From positions 186,001 through 250,000 of the forward strand of contig OZ287696.1 in the NCBI GenBank assembly GCA_965649825.1: a stretch of DNA of 64,000 nt. The letters run 5' to 3'. The notes under the pieces are model-generated. The model made no database searches. It had not been told where the DNA came from and was given only the letters and a program-made list of their open reading frames with translations. Position numbers and translations under genes: made by a program. This DNA is from Penicillus capitatus (taxonomy: Eukaryota > Chlorophyta). Below are positions 46,348 to 58,222 of the stretch, one piece after another (within the stretch, counting starts at the first letter, position 1; each line of letters starts with the position of its first letter).

Positions 46348-46536
46348 TGTGCCGTTGATGTTTGTTGGGTAAGGCTCTCTCGCGGCTGTTTCGACACCGA
46401 CGGAATCCGTCGCTCGTGTTGTTCTCGGTGTCTGATTGCCACAGCGCGACGAGACGGGCGGCGTTAACTGACAGCGATGATGATGATGATCATCCGAATC
46501 AAAATCAGCACCGATCCATAAACACTTTGGTGTTCT

Positions 46537-46944
46537 CTACTGCCTCGAGTTCCAAATTAAGAAGGCAATGAAACCGGCATTGAAAAACAACAACGTCCAA
46601 TTCTTGACTGTCGGTGCCCAGTGCGATGGCTTCTTGCGGTGCAAGGTGCGCAGGTGACGGGCATCCACTTTCCCACTCTTGATATCGTCATACAGCTTGT
46701 TCTGCAGTTTGAGGAGTCGACGCAGATTCTCGTTCGGTATCGCCAAATCTGGATATTCTTCGGCAGATCTGTCGACGGGAGATGGAAGAAAAGGAAAGAA
46801 AGCGGTGTGCTACTCATAATAGGGGCAGATTTTTTCGAGTTTCGGTTCCCGTGATCTCCATCTCTGTACAAAGCGAATGGTCGATGTGGTTTTGTCCCAC
46901 AGATGCGCTGCCCATTTTACGTCGCGTTTCTGGGTGTCGTGCAT
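46537..46944 (-). CDS. Small single-TM (C-tail) membrane protein, 120 aa
   Basis: Exons 46814-46944 and 46537-46768, intron 45 nt. Starts MHDTQKRDVKWAAHLWDKTT. The middle is polar with Leu/Lys-rich helix (ENLRRLLKLQNKLYDDIK). It ends with one hydrophobic segment (WTLLFFNAGFIAFLIW) five residues from the C-terminus, the layout of a tail-anchored ER or mitochondrial outer-membrane protein. Family not recognised. The two-exon model is supported by perfect frame continuity across the junction. Divergent from the ARID gene, 217 bp away. Confidence 0.7.
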
Positions 46945-47161
46945 CGAGGACTGGCTGGCTGGCTGGCTATCAATGGTTGCATCACGTCACATCTCCCTTT
47001 GAGCAAAAATCCGTCTCGTCTCAGAGTGGTTGGGTCGTTCGAACGGAGTGCACTCTTTATCGATTTTGAGTGTGCGTCACTTTTGCTCTGAAACGGCCAC
47101 AAGTGTTTGGCCCTGCATCGACGACGTCTTTTCGGTTATCAGCGCAGAACAGAGTGGCAAT
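46945..47161. promoter_or_regulatory. Divergent promoter region, small TM gene / ARID gene
   Basis: 217 bp between the two start codons. Contains a CRE/UPRE-like TCACGTCA at 46982-46989 and a (GGCT)n run at about 46950-46967. Confidence 0.5.
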
Positions 47162-49188
47162 ATGGTCGATCCTCATGCGTTCATGGACGCATTGCGCGAA
47201 TTTCACCACAGTCAAGGGGAAGACCTCAAGGTACAGGACACCATGCATCTCGTTGTTCAGCCCACGAGCGACTCTATCGCGATTGGCTCACGCTTCGCGG
47301 ATTTCTTGATGGTAACATGTCTAACCGGTGATGCCAAGAACGACGCGGCGCGGGCCTACCAAACAATCAGGCGGCGATGATGACGACAGACGGGACCTGT
47401 CGGTGGACAGAAGTCGACTAGCGACCGCCCCTTCGCTCATACGACATTGCAGTCCGTTTCAGACGCGTGACTCGTACTGTCATCTGCTGACCGACTTCAG
47501 CGGCATTCGCTGCTGCAGCTTCTCGTCAGCGACTCATCGTTCTCTTTGAGACAGGCACCGATCTTCAACCGCCGCGTGATGGATCTCGAAAAGCTCTGGG
47601 AACTCGTCTTTGCTCATGGTGGCTCTGCGCAGGTAAAATGAGAGAGCGTTGCGTCATCCAAGCGATGCTGATGGTTGTCCCACGCTGTCCAGGTGTGTCT
47701 TAAGAAGCGTTGGGCATCTATTGGTCGTTGTTTCAATCCTCCTCCCTCCATGACAAACCTCTCTTTTCATATCAAGCGTATCTTTGAGAGATACCTGCTA
47801 CCATTCGAACAGGCAATGTCCCATCGGAGACGGTCCTTCTGTTGAAGGAGATGATGTGCTCGGCAGTTGCATTTTCCGGATCGGGCGATGAAGGCGAGTG
47901 CAGATCGGTCGTGTGACAGTTCTTCCTCCTCTTCGGCGGCTTCTTCATTATCGGCCTCCTGTTCTTCCCCTCCGGCAACGAAATCTGTGGAAACGGTGTC
48001 GCCCGCTTTCGATCAGCCGACGTATATCCCCAAGAAGAAACGATCGAAGCTCTCCAGGGACAGCCGTTACGGACAGAAAAAACAAAAGGCATGCGGATTG
48101 GACGGCAAGCATAAGACCAAACGAACGTTCTTTGGAAAAACCATTAATCCTAAAGTATTGTCGGATGTTGCATCCACTTCTCCCTCCTGAAATATACAAC
48201 TAGGAGTTTGCCATGCCACAGACGCTCGTACGCACGAGCACTGCATTGAATGTGGATGACTGTGAGATTCAGGCCGCCAGTGCCCTGCAACAAATGAAAG
48301 GAGTTCCATCGTTAACAACCGCCAGCACGATCACCAGCAGTAACGCAACGACCAATGGGCTACCACCCGTCATTGGTCCACCAAGTATCTCGCTCCCAAC
48401 CGTCATTATGTTCTTGATTATGTTTACAGGTTTTTTGGAGATGGGAAGTGGGTACAGACATGCAGAATGCATGCCCGCTCTTAGACCATTAGAGAGCCCT
48501 CGATTTGATCAAAGTTTTTTGTCCTCGGCGCCGGTTCACGATACCCTTCAGAGAACGCTCGTTGCCGATACCGCCGCCACAGCAACGAGCGACATCTATC
48601 TATCAAATGGGATTCGTGTTATCCCGATAAAGGTAACGAGACGCCAGCAGAGAACGCACGTACGTACTGACCCACTGACTGTTTAGCCGGTTCCTGATGG
48701 TTTTTTTCCGATTAGTATTGAGAGACCGACTCCTGAACTGAGACCAACGTCACTAGTTGTAAGTGATGCCATCTGTCTAGGAACACACCGTGGCACCTGC
48801 TTGGATGGATGTCTACAGATTCCGCCATCCATGTCACACGTCGAGATGACACCCAACATGAGTATCGTTGAAGATACAAAAACGAAAGAAATCGAAAGAC
48901 TTCGAAAACAGGTCCAGCACATGCAGTCCGTCATCCTGAGACAAGAATCAAAGATCCAGGTCCAGATGGACACCGTTTTGGACATATCCCGTGATGCCTT
49001 TTGTAACTAGGCTGCGGAATCATCCTATGTGGAATGCAAGAATTGTTTCCAGGCCATCGTTGCTCAGATGCAGCCTGCATCGGTCCCGATGCAATCGAAT
49101 GAATTAAGACCCTCTCAAACGCAACCACCATCGCTGCTGCCGCCGACGCAAGACATCCACTCGACGGGCATTACGGACCCCAATTAAC
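47162..49188 (+). CDS. ARID/BRIGHT-domain DNA-binding protein
   Basis: ATG 47162 begins directly in the ARID domain: FMDALREFHHSQGEDLK. An intron of about 320 nt follows, then APIFNRRVMDLEKLWELVFA, HGGSAQVCLKKRWASIG and NLSFHIKRIFERYLLPFEQ. This is the full ARID helix set (F..L..F, P....VDL..L...V...GG...V, L...Y...L..FE). The next intron appears to have a GC donor (CAG|GCAATG..CGGCAG). Downstream come a Ser-rich segment, a basic region (YIPKKKRSKLSRDSR; KHKTKRTFFGKT) that may be the nuclear signal, Thr/Ser-rich sequence, a coiled coil (EIERLRKQVQHMQSVILRQE) and a Gln/Pro tail. ARID proteins bind DNA, often AT-rich, in chromatin remodelling or transcription. No PHD, JmjC or other domain seen. 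C-terminal exon boundaries are approximate. Confidence 0.8.
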
Positions 49189-49361
49189 AAACACGCCGAC
49201 GGATGATTGAGTAGGCTTCGTCGTTTAGCTCGCAACTTCTCTTCCCGACGCGATTTTGTAAAGTCACATCATTTAACGGGCCTGCATGACTGAAAAGACG
49301 CTTACCCCTTGCAGTCAGTGAACATTCGCGTGGTTGTCAGTCACAAGACTCTACTACAACA

Positions 49362-51042
49362 ATGTCGGTCGACGCTCTCACAGCCGATATGGGCAGCAAG
49401 GCGGCCATCTCAGCCGAATACGTTTGCAAACCGCATTTAGGTATGTTCGTTCGCCTCTCTGGGCGCAGGGCCCGAGGCATGACGACGTTTAGAGTACCGC
49501 ACCATTGGGGGCGTGAGTGGCCCTCTGGTGGTCGTTGAATTTGTGAAGCACCCAAAGTACGCGGAGATTGTCAATCTGCGTTTGGGCGACGGGTCTGAGC
49601 GTCGTGGACAAGTCTTGGAGATCGATGGCAACCGCGCCGTCGTGCAGGTCTTCGAGGGCACGTCTGGAATCGATAACCGCAAAACGACGCTCGAATTCAC
49701 GGGCGAAGTGCTGAGGGCGCCTGTGTCGGTGGACATGTTGGGTCGCGTCTTCAACGGCTCCGGAAAACCGATCGACGGCGGTCCTCCTGTCTTGGCCGAG
49801 GCCTACCTCGATATCCAGGGATCCTCTATCAACCCATCCGAACGTACATACCCCGAAGAGATGATTCAGACGGGGATTTCGACCATCGATGTCATGAACT
49901 CCATTGCTCGTGGACAGAAGATTCCACTGTTCTCTGCTGCCGGTCTACCCCACAATGATATTGCAGCGCAGATCTGTCGCCAGGCAGGCCTCGTGAAACG
50001 AGAAGGTAACGATAGGACTGCCTCGTGATCACGAGGAGACGCCGTTGACTGTGGGTCGATCACAGGTGTCGATGCCGAATCTGAGAAATTTGCCATCGTC
50101 TTCGCCGCCATGGGTGTGAACATGGAGACATCTCACTATTTCAAACGCGTAGGCCGTCATATCTGTTGCTGCTGCATGTGTGACCTCTGTGGAACAGGAC
50201 TTTGAGGAGAATGGATCTATGGAAAGGACGGTTCTGTTCTTGAACTTGGCCAATGATCCGACCATTGAAAGAATCATCACGCCTAGAATTGCATTGACGA
50301 CGGCCGAATACCTTGCCTATGAAAAAGGTGACCTCCCGATCGCCATGTGCCGCGCATCTAAGCGCCTCGGTGTGTTGTAGGGATGCATGTGTTGGTCATC
50401 TTGACAGACATGAGTTCTTATGCCGATGCTTTGCGTGAAGTGTCGGCTGCCAGAGAGGAAGTGCCAGGTCGCCGTGGGTACCCTGGATACATGTATACCG
50501 ATCTGGCGACGATTTACGAAAGAGCCGGACGTATCTCTGGCAGAAGCGGTTCCATCACGCAGCTGCCCATCTTGACCATGCCAAACGATGACATCACACA
50601 TCCCATTCCCGATTTGACAGGGTATATCACAGAAGGACAGATCTATGTGGATCGTCAGCTTCACAACAAACAAGTCAATCCTCCGATCAACGTCTTGCCA
50701 TCTCTATCGCGTTTGATGAAATCGGCTATCGGCGAAGGTATGACGCGCAGAGATCACTCTGAGGTGTCCAATCAGCTCTATGCAAACTACGCCATCGGCA
50801 AAGACGTGGCAGCCATGAAAGCTGTCGTGGGAGAAGAGGCGTTGTCAGATGAAGACAAGCTCTATCTCGAGTTCTTGGATAAATTTGAACGCAAATTCGT
50901 TTCACAAGGCAGTTATGAAGCCAGAGATGTGTACCAGTCATTGGATCTGGCCTGGTCTCTGTTGAGAATCTTCCCCAAGGAGCTTCTCAGACGTGTGACG
51001 CCAAAGACCATTGAAGAGTTCTATGATCGAAAAGACGACTAA
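49362..51042 (+). CDS. ATP6V1B: V-type H+-ATPase subunit B
   Basis: Exons 49362-49440, 49493-50005, 50066-50148, 50198-50327 and 50381-51042; introns are 49-60 nt with GT-AG ends. Blocks: [160 protein letters not shown] and the C-terminal FPKELLRRV. This is the non-catalytic nucleotide-binding subunit of the V1 head, acidifying vacuole, endosome and secretory compartments. The start is the only ATG before the conserved region. About 488 aa, normal length. Confidence 0.98.
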
Positions 51043-51522
51043 TTGACAGTAGTATCTTTGCTCAGACTCCTTTTTCCCTCGAGGCGATTCGATTCGATTA
51101 TTCTGTTCTTTTGTGACATTTAAGAATTCAGTTATTGATTGAAGATAACTGTGTTCGAAAGCATTATTTGCTTTAAAGAGAATTCAAAGAGCTTATCGCA
51201 TCGCATCGTAGAGAATCGATCCACATGCATACAGGATAGCAGTTCGGTGCCATCTATCTTCACCCCTTTGCAGACACAAGCCAATGGCAAGCAGAGCAAC
51301 AGTATTCTAGCCAAAAGGTTCCTATCCAACCCATCTGATCAGGGTCTAAGAAAACGGATCAGAATATACAAAGCAAAAACTCTATCACCATCTGTCTGTC
51401 GTCTCTTCGTTCGTCCAGTACTGCTGAGCAATGCGCAGAGAGTGCGTGTGCGTCATCAATCAAAACATTCCTGAGTTGGAATGGATTGGTAAGAATAGAA
51501 AATGGAAAATCGTTGGCATCCG
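51043..51522. other. Convergent spacer after V-ATPase B
   Basis: About 480 bp between the ends of V-ATPase B (+) and the coiled-coil gene (-). No supported gene. Confidence 0.5.
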
Positions 51523-53806
51523 TTAACCCTTGAAGCATTCGGCCGATAAGGATGCTTCCGATTCTGTTTCGTCCAGATCTGAAAAATCGCCTGCGTCGGC
51601 AAAGTGTGTTTGTCTTAGACACACATTCCCTGCTGTCACAGCAACGATGGTTGCCCATGTCCACACATTTCTGGACAGCTCAACACCACCCTTGGCTGCA
51701 GCAGATACTCCTGCGAAGACAGACAACGTGTGTCATCGTCAACGATTGGCAGATGAAAGGTACCTGAACGAACGCCGCCCCAGATGTTGTCTCTTCCTTT
51801 GCGTGCCCATTGAAGCGGGTTCCGCCCTCGATGTTCTCCAAGTCTATGAGCGGATCCACGAACGCTGTCGTAGTCGTCGGATGTGGGTGGAGAACTGATG
51901 GAACTGGATCCTCCGTAGTCATACGAATCGATTTGGGTGATTGAAGTGTTGTAGTGGCTTGAGGACTGAAAGGCGTCAATGGCAGGGTCCTCTGCTGTCG
52001 CACTGTCCGTGGATTCGGACGGCAATGCATGATCGGATGATCCTGGACTCCATTGCGCCGAACTTCGCCGATGGTCACGGTTTTTCTACACAACAGGTCA
52101 TCTCAGCAGGAATGCTGTGATATGGACGAAAAACAGGACCAGTCTCTGAAGTCCACTGCCGAGGATGACAGGACCTGAGACAACGGACTGTGGAAGGGCA
52201 GATATGCCCTTGCCGAAAGAACGATCTCGTGAATCACACTCTAGTTGCCGTCTTGCAAAACGGCCTCCTCCTTCGCTTGCCAGATGTTCGCCGTTTCCAC
52301 GAGTCACAACGCGTCGTTGGTAATGAGGTGTGAAATGGAAGGCAGAAATGGAATCGGTGCGGTGGCGAGTGGCGTGAGGTAAAACAAGTGTTCTTGACAG
52401 ATCTCTGGGCTGTTTGGATGGTGACACCCTCCATTGTGATGTGACGTTAAGCGGCGGGGCTGATGGCCCCTCTGGTGATATAGGCATATCATCATCGTCC
52501 ACAGGAACGATCTCATTCATTTCGCCTCCTCTTGTTAATGCCGCCTAAAAAGAGTGAGCAGGTGATGATGGTAATGGATGGATATACCTCAAGAGATGCA
52601 TTTTGGGCTTCTTCTTTTCTCTCTTCTTCTGCGAGAAGTTCCTCAAGTGCCGTTCCTTCCGCACGAGTGCTGGCACAGACATTCCATAGCTTCTTAAATT
52701 TTTCTTCGGCCTAAAGAACAGAGCGTAGATGGATGGGGAATTGTGGAGGGTGTTCTGCAGACATGTCGTTTTTCTTCTGCAAGTTGTGTCGTTCTTTGCT
52801 TCCAGACAAGATTCTCTTGCTGGGACTTCTTGAACAGAATCCGTTGCTGGTCGACAGCGGCCATTGCCTGTTGGCAAGCCAACTCTGCCCTTCTCCTGAA
52901 CACCACGTATGATGCATCCATCACAGTACTTAAGAACCAAAACCCCATACCGTGCAATCTCTAGCTTTGCAACCTTGGACTCTGCATCGAGATGCGCTTT
53001 GTGTGCATCCGTCTTACTCTTCTTTTCTTCATTCAGCTCTTTGGCAAAGCGCTCCTCCATATCCCGCATCTGCTGCTGTGCTTGTCTCAGGCTCTTCTCC
53101 AACTGCACATGCATACACGCATCGCCATATCAATTGTCGTTTCAACACCAGCGATGTGACGGACTTTGTCGATGAGATCCGTCTGCTGCGAAATCTGTTG
53201 TCCTTGGCGATGAGCCAGCGCTTCAAATTTGTCTCTAGAGAAGACCATTGGCAGATCAGAATGATCTTTGACTTCCCTGCCTGTCTGCTTCAGAAACGTC
53301 GAGTCTCTCCCTGACCTGACACGCATACATATGTTCTTGATTTTGCTGCGCCCTTTCACGCTCAGCCGTTTGTCGATACTCAGCAAAGACTTCCTGAATC
53401 CTGTAACTCTCTCCTGTCTCAGATGACCCGTCCTCCGTGTGAGAATGGCAGGTACTTTTTGAACGTCTTGTCGACATCGCTGTCAAAATTGCAGTGCACA
53501 CCGAGTTTCTGACAGAGCTTCTGCAGCTCGCCGAACACCAGGCCATACTTCTCGACTGTTCGTATCAGTCCAGTCACATTAGCAGACGCTTCGTGCCCTT
53601 CTAGCACTAGCAGGACGATCACACGTTCAACACCGAGACACCATCTCCCGTGCACAACCTGGCATGTCCATCCGATCTTCAGTCTCTCGGGACGGCATGC
53701 CATTCTTCTCAGGCGACGGATCAGCGTCGGCCTCCGTCGGCGTCTCGAGCAGTTGAGGTGTTCTGTCCCCGGACATCGGAGGAGAGTCCCCAAGCGACGT
53801 TGCCAT
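51523..53806 (-). CDS. Coiled-coil protein with hydrophobic C-terminal segment
   Basis: ATG 53806 (MATSLGDSPPMSGDRTPQLL). At least seven exons join in frame down to about 52098 and probably beyond, with introns of 38-60 nt. After an acidic N-terminus come a helical region (TGLIRTVEKYGLVFGELQKL; YRIQEVFAEYRQTAERERAQ) and long coiled coils (LEKSLRQAQQQMRDMEERFA; RRAELACQQAMAAVDQQRIL; AEEKFKKLWNVCASTRAEG). A Pro/Ser-rich segment follows (PISPEGPSAPPLN). The arrangement of long amphipathic helices recalls BAR-type or tethering proteins, but no diagnostic motif is visible. The 3' end is uncertain: the frame can stop at 52098 after a hydrophobic run (LVLFFVHITAFLL) or splice on to KTVTIGEVRRNG and an acidic end near 51523. 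Confidence 0.6.
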
Positions 53807-54053
53807 TATGATAGATCACGTTATCTTATGTCTTATGAGCAGCACTCGACGGTGGATCGGACGCTGCCGATGTTCAACGGCGAATACGAAATCACTGACG
53901 CCGTCGACGACGTCCTTGTGCAATAAGGCCCTCGATGCACCAAACGACTGTCCGTCAGCGAAGGCACCGCGCGCGGCTGAGGAATGCTCGGTCGCACAAT
54001 GGAAAACAATTTCGTGCCTTAATTGACCCATCCGATACGCCAAGGCAAAAGAA

Positions 54054-56358
54054 TCAAGGCCAATCTCCCGAATAGTAACTGTTTGGCATCCCCAGCCAGA
54101 ATTTCAATCTCTCCAGTCCCAGATTCGTCTGGTCACCACGACACTCCTGTTCGAGACGACGCAGCATCTCACGATACTTGCTCAGATCGATCCTCTTGTC
54201 GAGCAGCTCCGTCGCTCTCAGGATCTTTAAAGCATGTGACAAGTCGCGCTTCATAATGCAGCTCCTGAGAAGTGTATCCAGCATGGCGCTGTCTGGATGT
54301 CCGCCCATGTTACAGAACCATCGGAATTTTGTAATGGCGGCGGACAGATCTCCTCGTTTGGTATAGCCTTGGATGATGGCACCGAAGGCTTCGACGGGAA
54401 TCGATTGTTTTCTTTTCTGAGCGCACTGCACAGCGCCTCGCAACATCTCTTCTGCCTCTTCCATCAGACCCGCTTTGGCCTGAATGGATACCATGGCATT
54501 CCAGCACACGACATCTACTTCGATCGATGGCGTATTCTGCATCGTCTCGAAAATCCGGCGGCATTTTCTGATGTTACCGGATCGCTGTGCTGCTTTGAGC
54601 AGACAGGTATAGGAGACGGTATCTGGTGAGAAGCCTAACTGAATCATGGCATCAAAAAGCGACTGCACAGATGCGTCGCTGTTTTCTGTACGCATCATCT
54701 TTGTCAGGAGGGTGTTCATCGTGTCCACTCTGGGTCTGATGTGACGTTTCTTCATCTCTTCCAAAAGCTGAATGATGTGATCTTTGGATCCTTCGCCTTC
54801 AGCAGCGTAGCCTTTTAGCAGTGTGTTGTACAGAATGCTGTTTGGTCGTAGTCCTGAACGGATCAGGGTATCAAACTGTTCACGGGCCATATCCAGTCTC
54901 CCTTCCTCCACATAAGCATCCATCAACACACCGAATGTTACCTACAGACAAGATCGTGAGGATTTTGCCCCTCACGAAGTAGGTCACTTCGTTTGGCTTT
55001 CCTCCCTGCGACTGGAAATCTCCAAGAAGACGGAGCGCTTCGTCGATCTGTTTTCGCTTTGTATATCCCTTCATCAGTGCCGTGTATGACCAAACATCTG
55101 GTCGGCATCCTTGACTGAGTGGTGGGTGCAAACGCTTCGAATCGAGATGGACGTCTTTGTATGACCATACCTGATGGTGTCCTTGAGCATTTTTTCGCCG
55201 TCCTCCACACGATCGCAGAGGACAAATCCCTGGATGAGCGTATTGTATGTGATTCTGACTGGAAGAATGCCAGACTGTTTCATTTCTTCGTAACACTTTA
55301 TCGCTCGTTTCATGTCTCTCAGTTTGCAATAGCCCTATTGTCCAGATCCATAAACAGTCGTCAACGGTGTCGAACACGGACGGACTTTGATCAGTACATT
55401 GTAGAAGCGCCCGTCTGGCCGAAATCCTTTCTTTCTCATAATCGGCATGAGCTTTTCGGCTTCTTCCATTTTGCCAAGGGCCACACATGTACCACATCCT
55501 GAAGCGGCATCATCGATCGACACTGGGCAGTTGCTGCAGGATGTCGACCTGCTTGGAAGAGTGCGGCATCGAGAGGGCAGTTTGTATTCTTGGCTTCATT
55601 CCAGATTTCATAGGCGGTCAAATGACTTCGACTTCCTCTTCGTTTGTCGTGCAAGAGTCCATTCAAGATCACACTGTAGGTCACTGCATTCAAAGAATAT
55701 CCACTCTCTTTGATATCTCTGTACAATTTAATGCCAAAGCTGTAGGCATCCGCCTGACCCAAACCATTCCTCCAGTCCTGTCTCGATCGTCAAAGTGGAT
55801 CTACCTTAAATGCAAACTGAATAAGGAAATGAAAAGTGCGATAATTCAATGCATAGCGCTGATCCCCCAGTCTGCCATACAGCTGCATCGCTCTTCCAAA
55901 GAATTGCTGAGAACAGAGACCTGTCACATCATTGACCCATGCATGCTCCATGTTCAGCACGCGTGTATCCAGTATCCACCTTGGAATAACGGATTCAGTA
56001 TAGCAGTGTCGATCACAGTCTCTGTATCCATCAGGACTTGAGCTGTCTGGAAAGCTCTCGGCCAGTTCTCCTGTCGAATGTCTTCCGAGAGCGAGTGCAT
56101 GAAACCGACCGTCCTGCCTGTCTGATGTACAGGAATCTGGTTTTGATTGTCTGCAAATGGCGAGGCAGATTCGACAATGCTGCCCACAAACGGAGAGCAC
56201 TCTTCTTTCTCTCTCCCTCTTGTCCATCTCGCTTTGGGACGTGAGGGTCGACGTGGAACAGAGCTTGAGGATGATGCCGATGCTGTTGTCACACTCTTGC
56301 GTCCATTCTCATGATCTCCAGGTGCCGTTCCTGGACGCAGAGATACACACAGAAACAT
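54054..56358 (-). CDS. Pentatricopeptide repeat (PPR) protein
   Basis: ATG 56358 (MFLCVSLRPGTAPGDHENGR). After a Ser/Arg-rich leader, several exons carry a string of about 12 PPR motifs. Examples: YSFGIKLYRDIKESGYSLNA, FYNVLIK, AIKCYEEMKQSGILPVRITY, TYNTLIQGFV, WSYTALMKGYTKRKQIDEAL, MLMDAYVEEGRLDMAREQFD, NSILYNTLLKGYAAEG, DTVSYTCLLKAAQRSGN and AFGAIIQGYTKRGDLSAAI. It ends NSYYSGDWP at 54054. PPR proteins bind organellar RNA base by base. The leader lacks a textbook presequence but is basic, and a mitochondrial role is expected (inference). No DYW or E domain. The 54054-54929 exon alone encodes eight motifs, so the call is firm; 5' exon boundaries are approximate. Confidence 0.88.
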
Positions 56359-56424
56359 TCACAGAACGCGCAATGATTCGCGTCATCCACATCAGTTCAA
56401 CGTGATTGGCCAGATTTCTTAAAC
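56359..56424. promoter_or_regulatory. 66-bp bidirectional promoter between PPR and cap methyltransferase genes
   Basis: Start codons of two divergent RNA-processing genes lie 66 bp apart. An inverted CCAAT (GATTGGCC) occurs at about 56404-56411. The spacer is too short to separate two independent promoters. Confidence 0.65.
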
Positions 56425-58088
56425 ATGGACGACCGTGCTGTCCATCGCGTCCGCCAACACTACGACCGTCATGCCAACGCCGGATCGAGTCAAGAAGTGT
56501 GACCTACTGCGGTGCCGGAAAGAGTGAGAAGGTCTGTTCGAAGGCGCTCCGCAGAAGACGACAAGGACCTGCTCTACCACTCAAGAGATTTCATAACCTT
56601 ATCAAAGAGAGACTCATTCACAGGTCCTCGCCGTTGTCTCTTCTCTCTCTGTCTGCACCATCTCGTCCAGGTTTTGTTTCGGAGTCGGCAGTGTTTTGGA
56701 CCTCTGCTGTGGGAGAGGCGGCGACATTCGCAAATGGGCCGTTTCCAAAGTGAGAATCCTGCACCGTACATGAGCTCTGCCTTCTGGTATTTATCCTTAT
56801 GTATCGCGGCACGGCAGGTGCGTTACGTCAAGGGCATCGACCTATCGGCAGAAGAGATTCGTGAAGCCAAGAGGCGATGGTCCGAGTACTCAGAATCAAG
56901 TACCATCTCCAAGAGATCATCCACATCGATACCATCCGAACATTGTCTGATCAGATACCAATACCACATTGCACATCGAATTTGAGAGTTCGGACATTCT
57001 GGGCAGGGGATTGTACACCGATGATCGCGAATCCTACGACGCTGTCACCTGTTTCTTCGCCCTGCACTACTTTACGGTGACCGAATCGGCCATCGACAAT
57101 CTGCTGCTCAACGTATCGAGAAATCTGAAGATGGGTATGCCGATGCTGTGTGCCACAAGTGTGTACTGGATGTTGCGATCAGGTGGTTACTTCGTATGTA
57201 CATGTCCGGATGGAAAACGCGTGATCTCTGCATTGACGCAGTCCACAGATCGGAAGAAACTACAGACGCCTATGCTGACGATTGTACCAAAATGGAGCGT
57301 ACGATTCGAGCCTGGCATGCGATCCTGGTAAACTGTAGGCGTTTGTTAGGGAAGCTATCAGTGTTTTGGCACCGCTTTTACCTGTTCCATCACAGACACG
57401 GTGACAGAAGGGGCAGCGAATGTTGACGGCTCGTATGAGTATCTCGTCTTTACGACACCCCTGAAGCACATCGGTGCGAAATTTGGCTTAAAGCTGGTCA
57501 GTCAAGAATCTCAGAGATGCATGACACTCGGTATCTGTGTCTATAGATATCTGATTATAAAGACGAAGGATTGAACAGACTCTTCGATAAAGTGTGACAT
57601 TGGTGGATGGATCGACGAAGTGTCACGGGTTTCGTGTTGTAGGGAGACGAACAGTCGGGATTCAAACACTTTCGACCACAGTTCCGTCAATCGGATCCTT
57701 CTCTAGAACTGGTCGTGCCTCCCTTGTATAAGATTGCTGTAGTGATGAGGGGTTTCGTAGGCCAGCGCTCTCAACATGGCATTTGTGTTTCAGAAAGTAG
57801 CAGATGTCACATCAGGAGAGCGAGATTACAGCCTTGCAGAGATTGAAAAGCTTCCGACGACTTTGCCTTCTTATCAAGAGGCAGTGCCTTCCGAGGTCGT
57901 GACCACCAAAAAGCGAAAGGGCATCGTACAGGACAGCCCAGAAACAAAGGCAGTCAGCGGTGCACCAAAGAAATCCAGGTGATGTGACGTGGCATGGCGT
58001 CTCGTCTTTCTCGATCTCTTCCCACAGGACGCACGAAATGCCAGATGACAAGCAAAAAGCTAACGGCGTTCTCTATTATGCAGAATAA
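56425..58088 (+). CDS. RNMT: mRNA cap (guanine-N7) methyltransferase
   Basis: ATG 56425 (MDDRAVHRVRQHYDRHANAG). The RNMT/Abd1 landmarks follow: LPLKRFHNLIKERLIH, the SAM motif VLDLCCGRGGDIRKWAVSK, YVKGIDLSAEEIREAKRRW, SYDAVTCFFALHYFTVTES, NLLLNVSRNLK then GGYFVCTCPDGKRV, and YLVFTTPLKHIGAKFGLKL. The C-terminus is extended by a Lys-rich tail (VTTKKRKGIVQDSPETK) in the last two exons and ends at TAA 58086-58088 after VLYYAE. About ten introns, one with in-frame-stop-free 50-nt length. The enzyme completes the m7G cap on nuclear transcripts. 5' exon boundaries between about 56490 and 56580 are the least certain. Confidence 0.9.
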
Positions 58089-58222
58089 GTGAGTGGAGAG
58101 TGTCCATCCACTATCTGTCCATGATCCTCGTGCAGTTTGTTTGTTTGTTTGTTATTCATTTGCATCGAGTTCCATCGTGTGATCTCATTGTGCGAATGTT
58201 CGTACAATATATGGGAAAAGCC

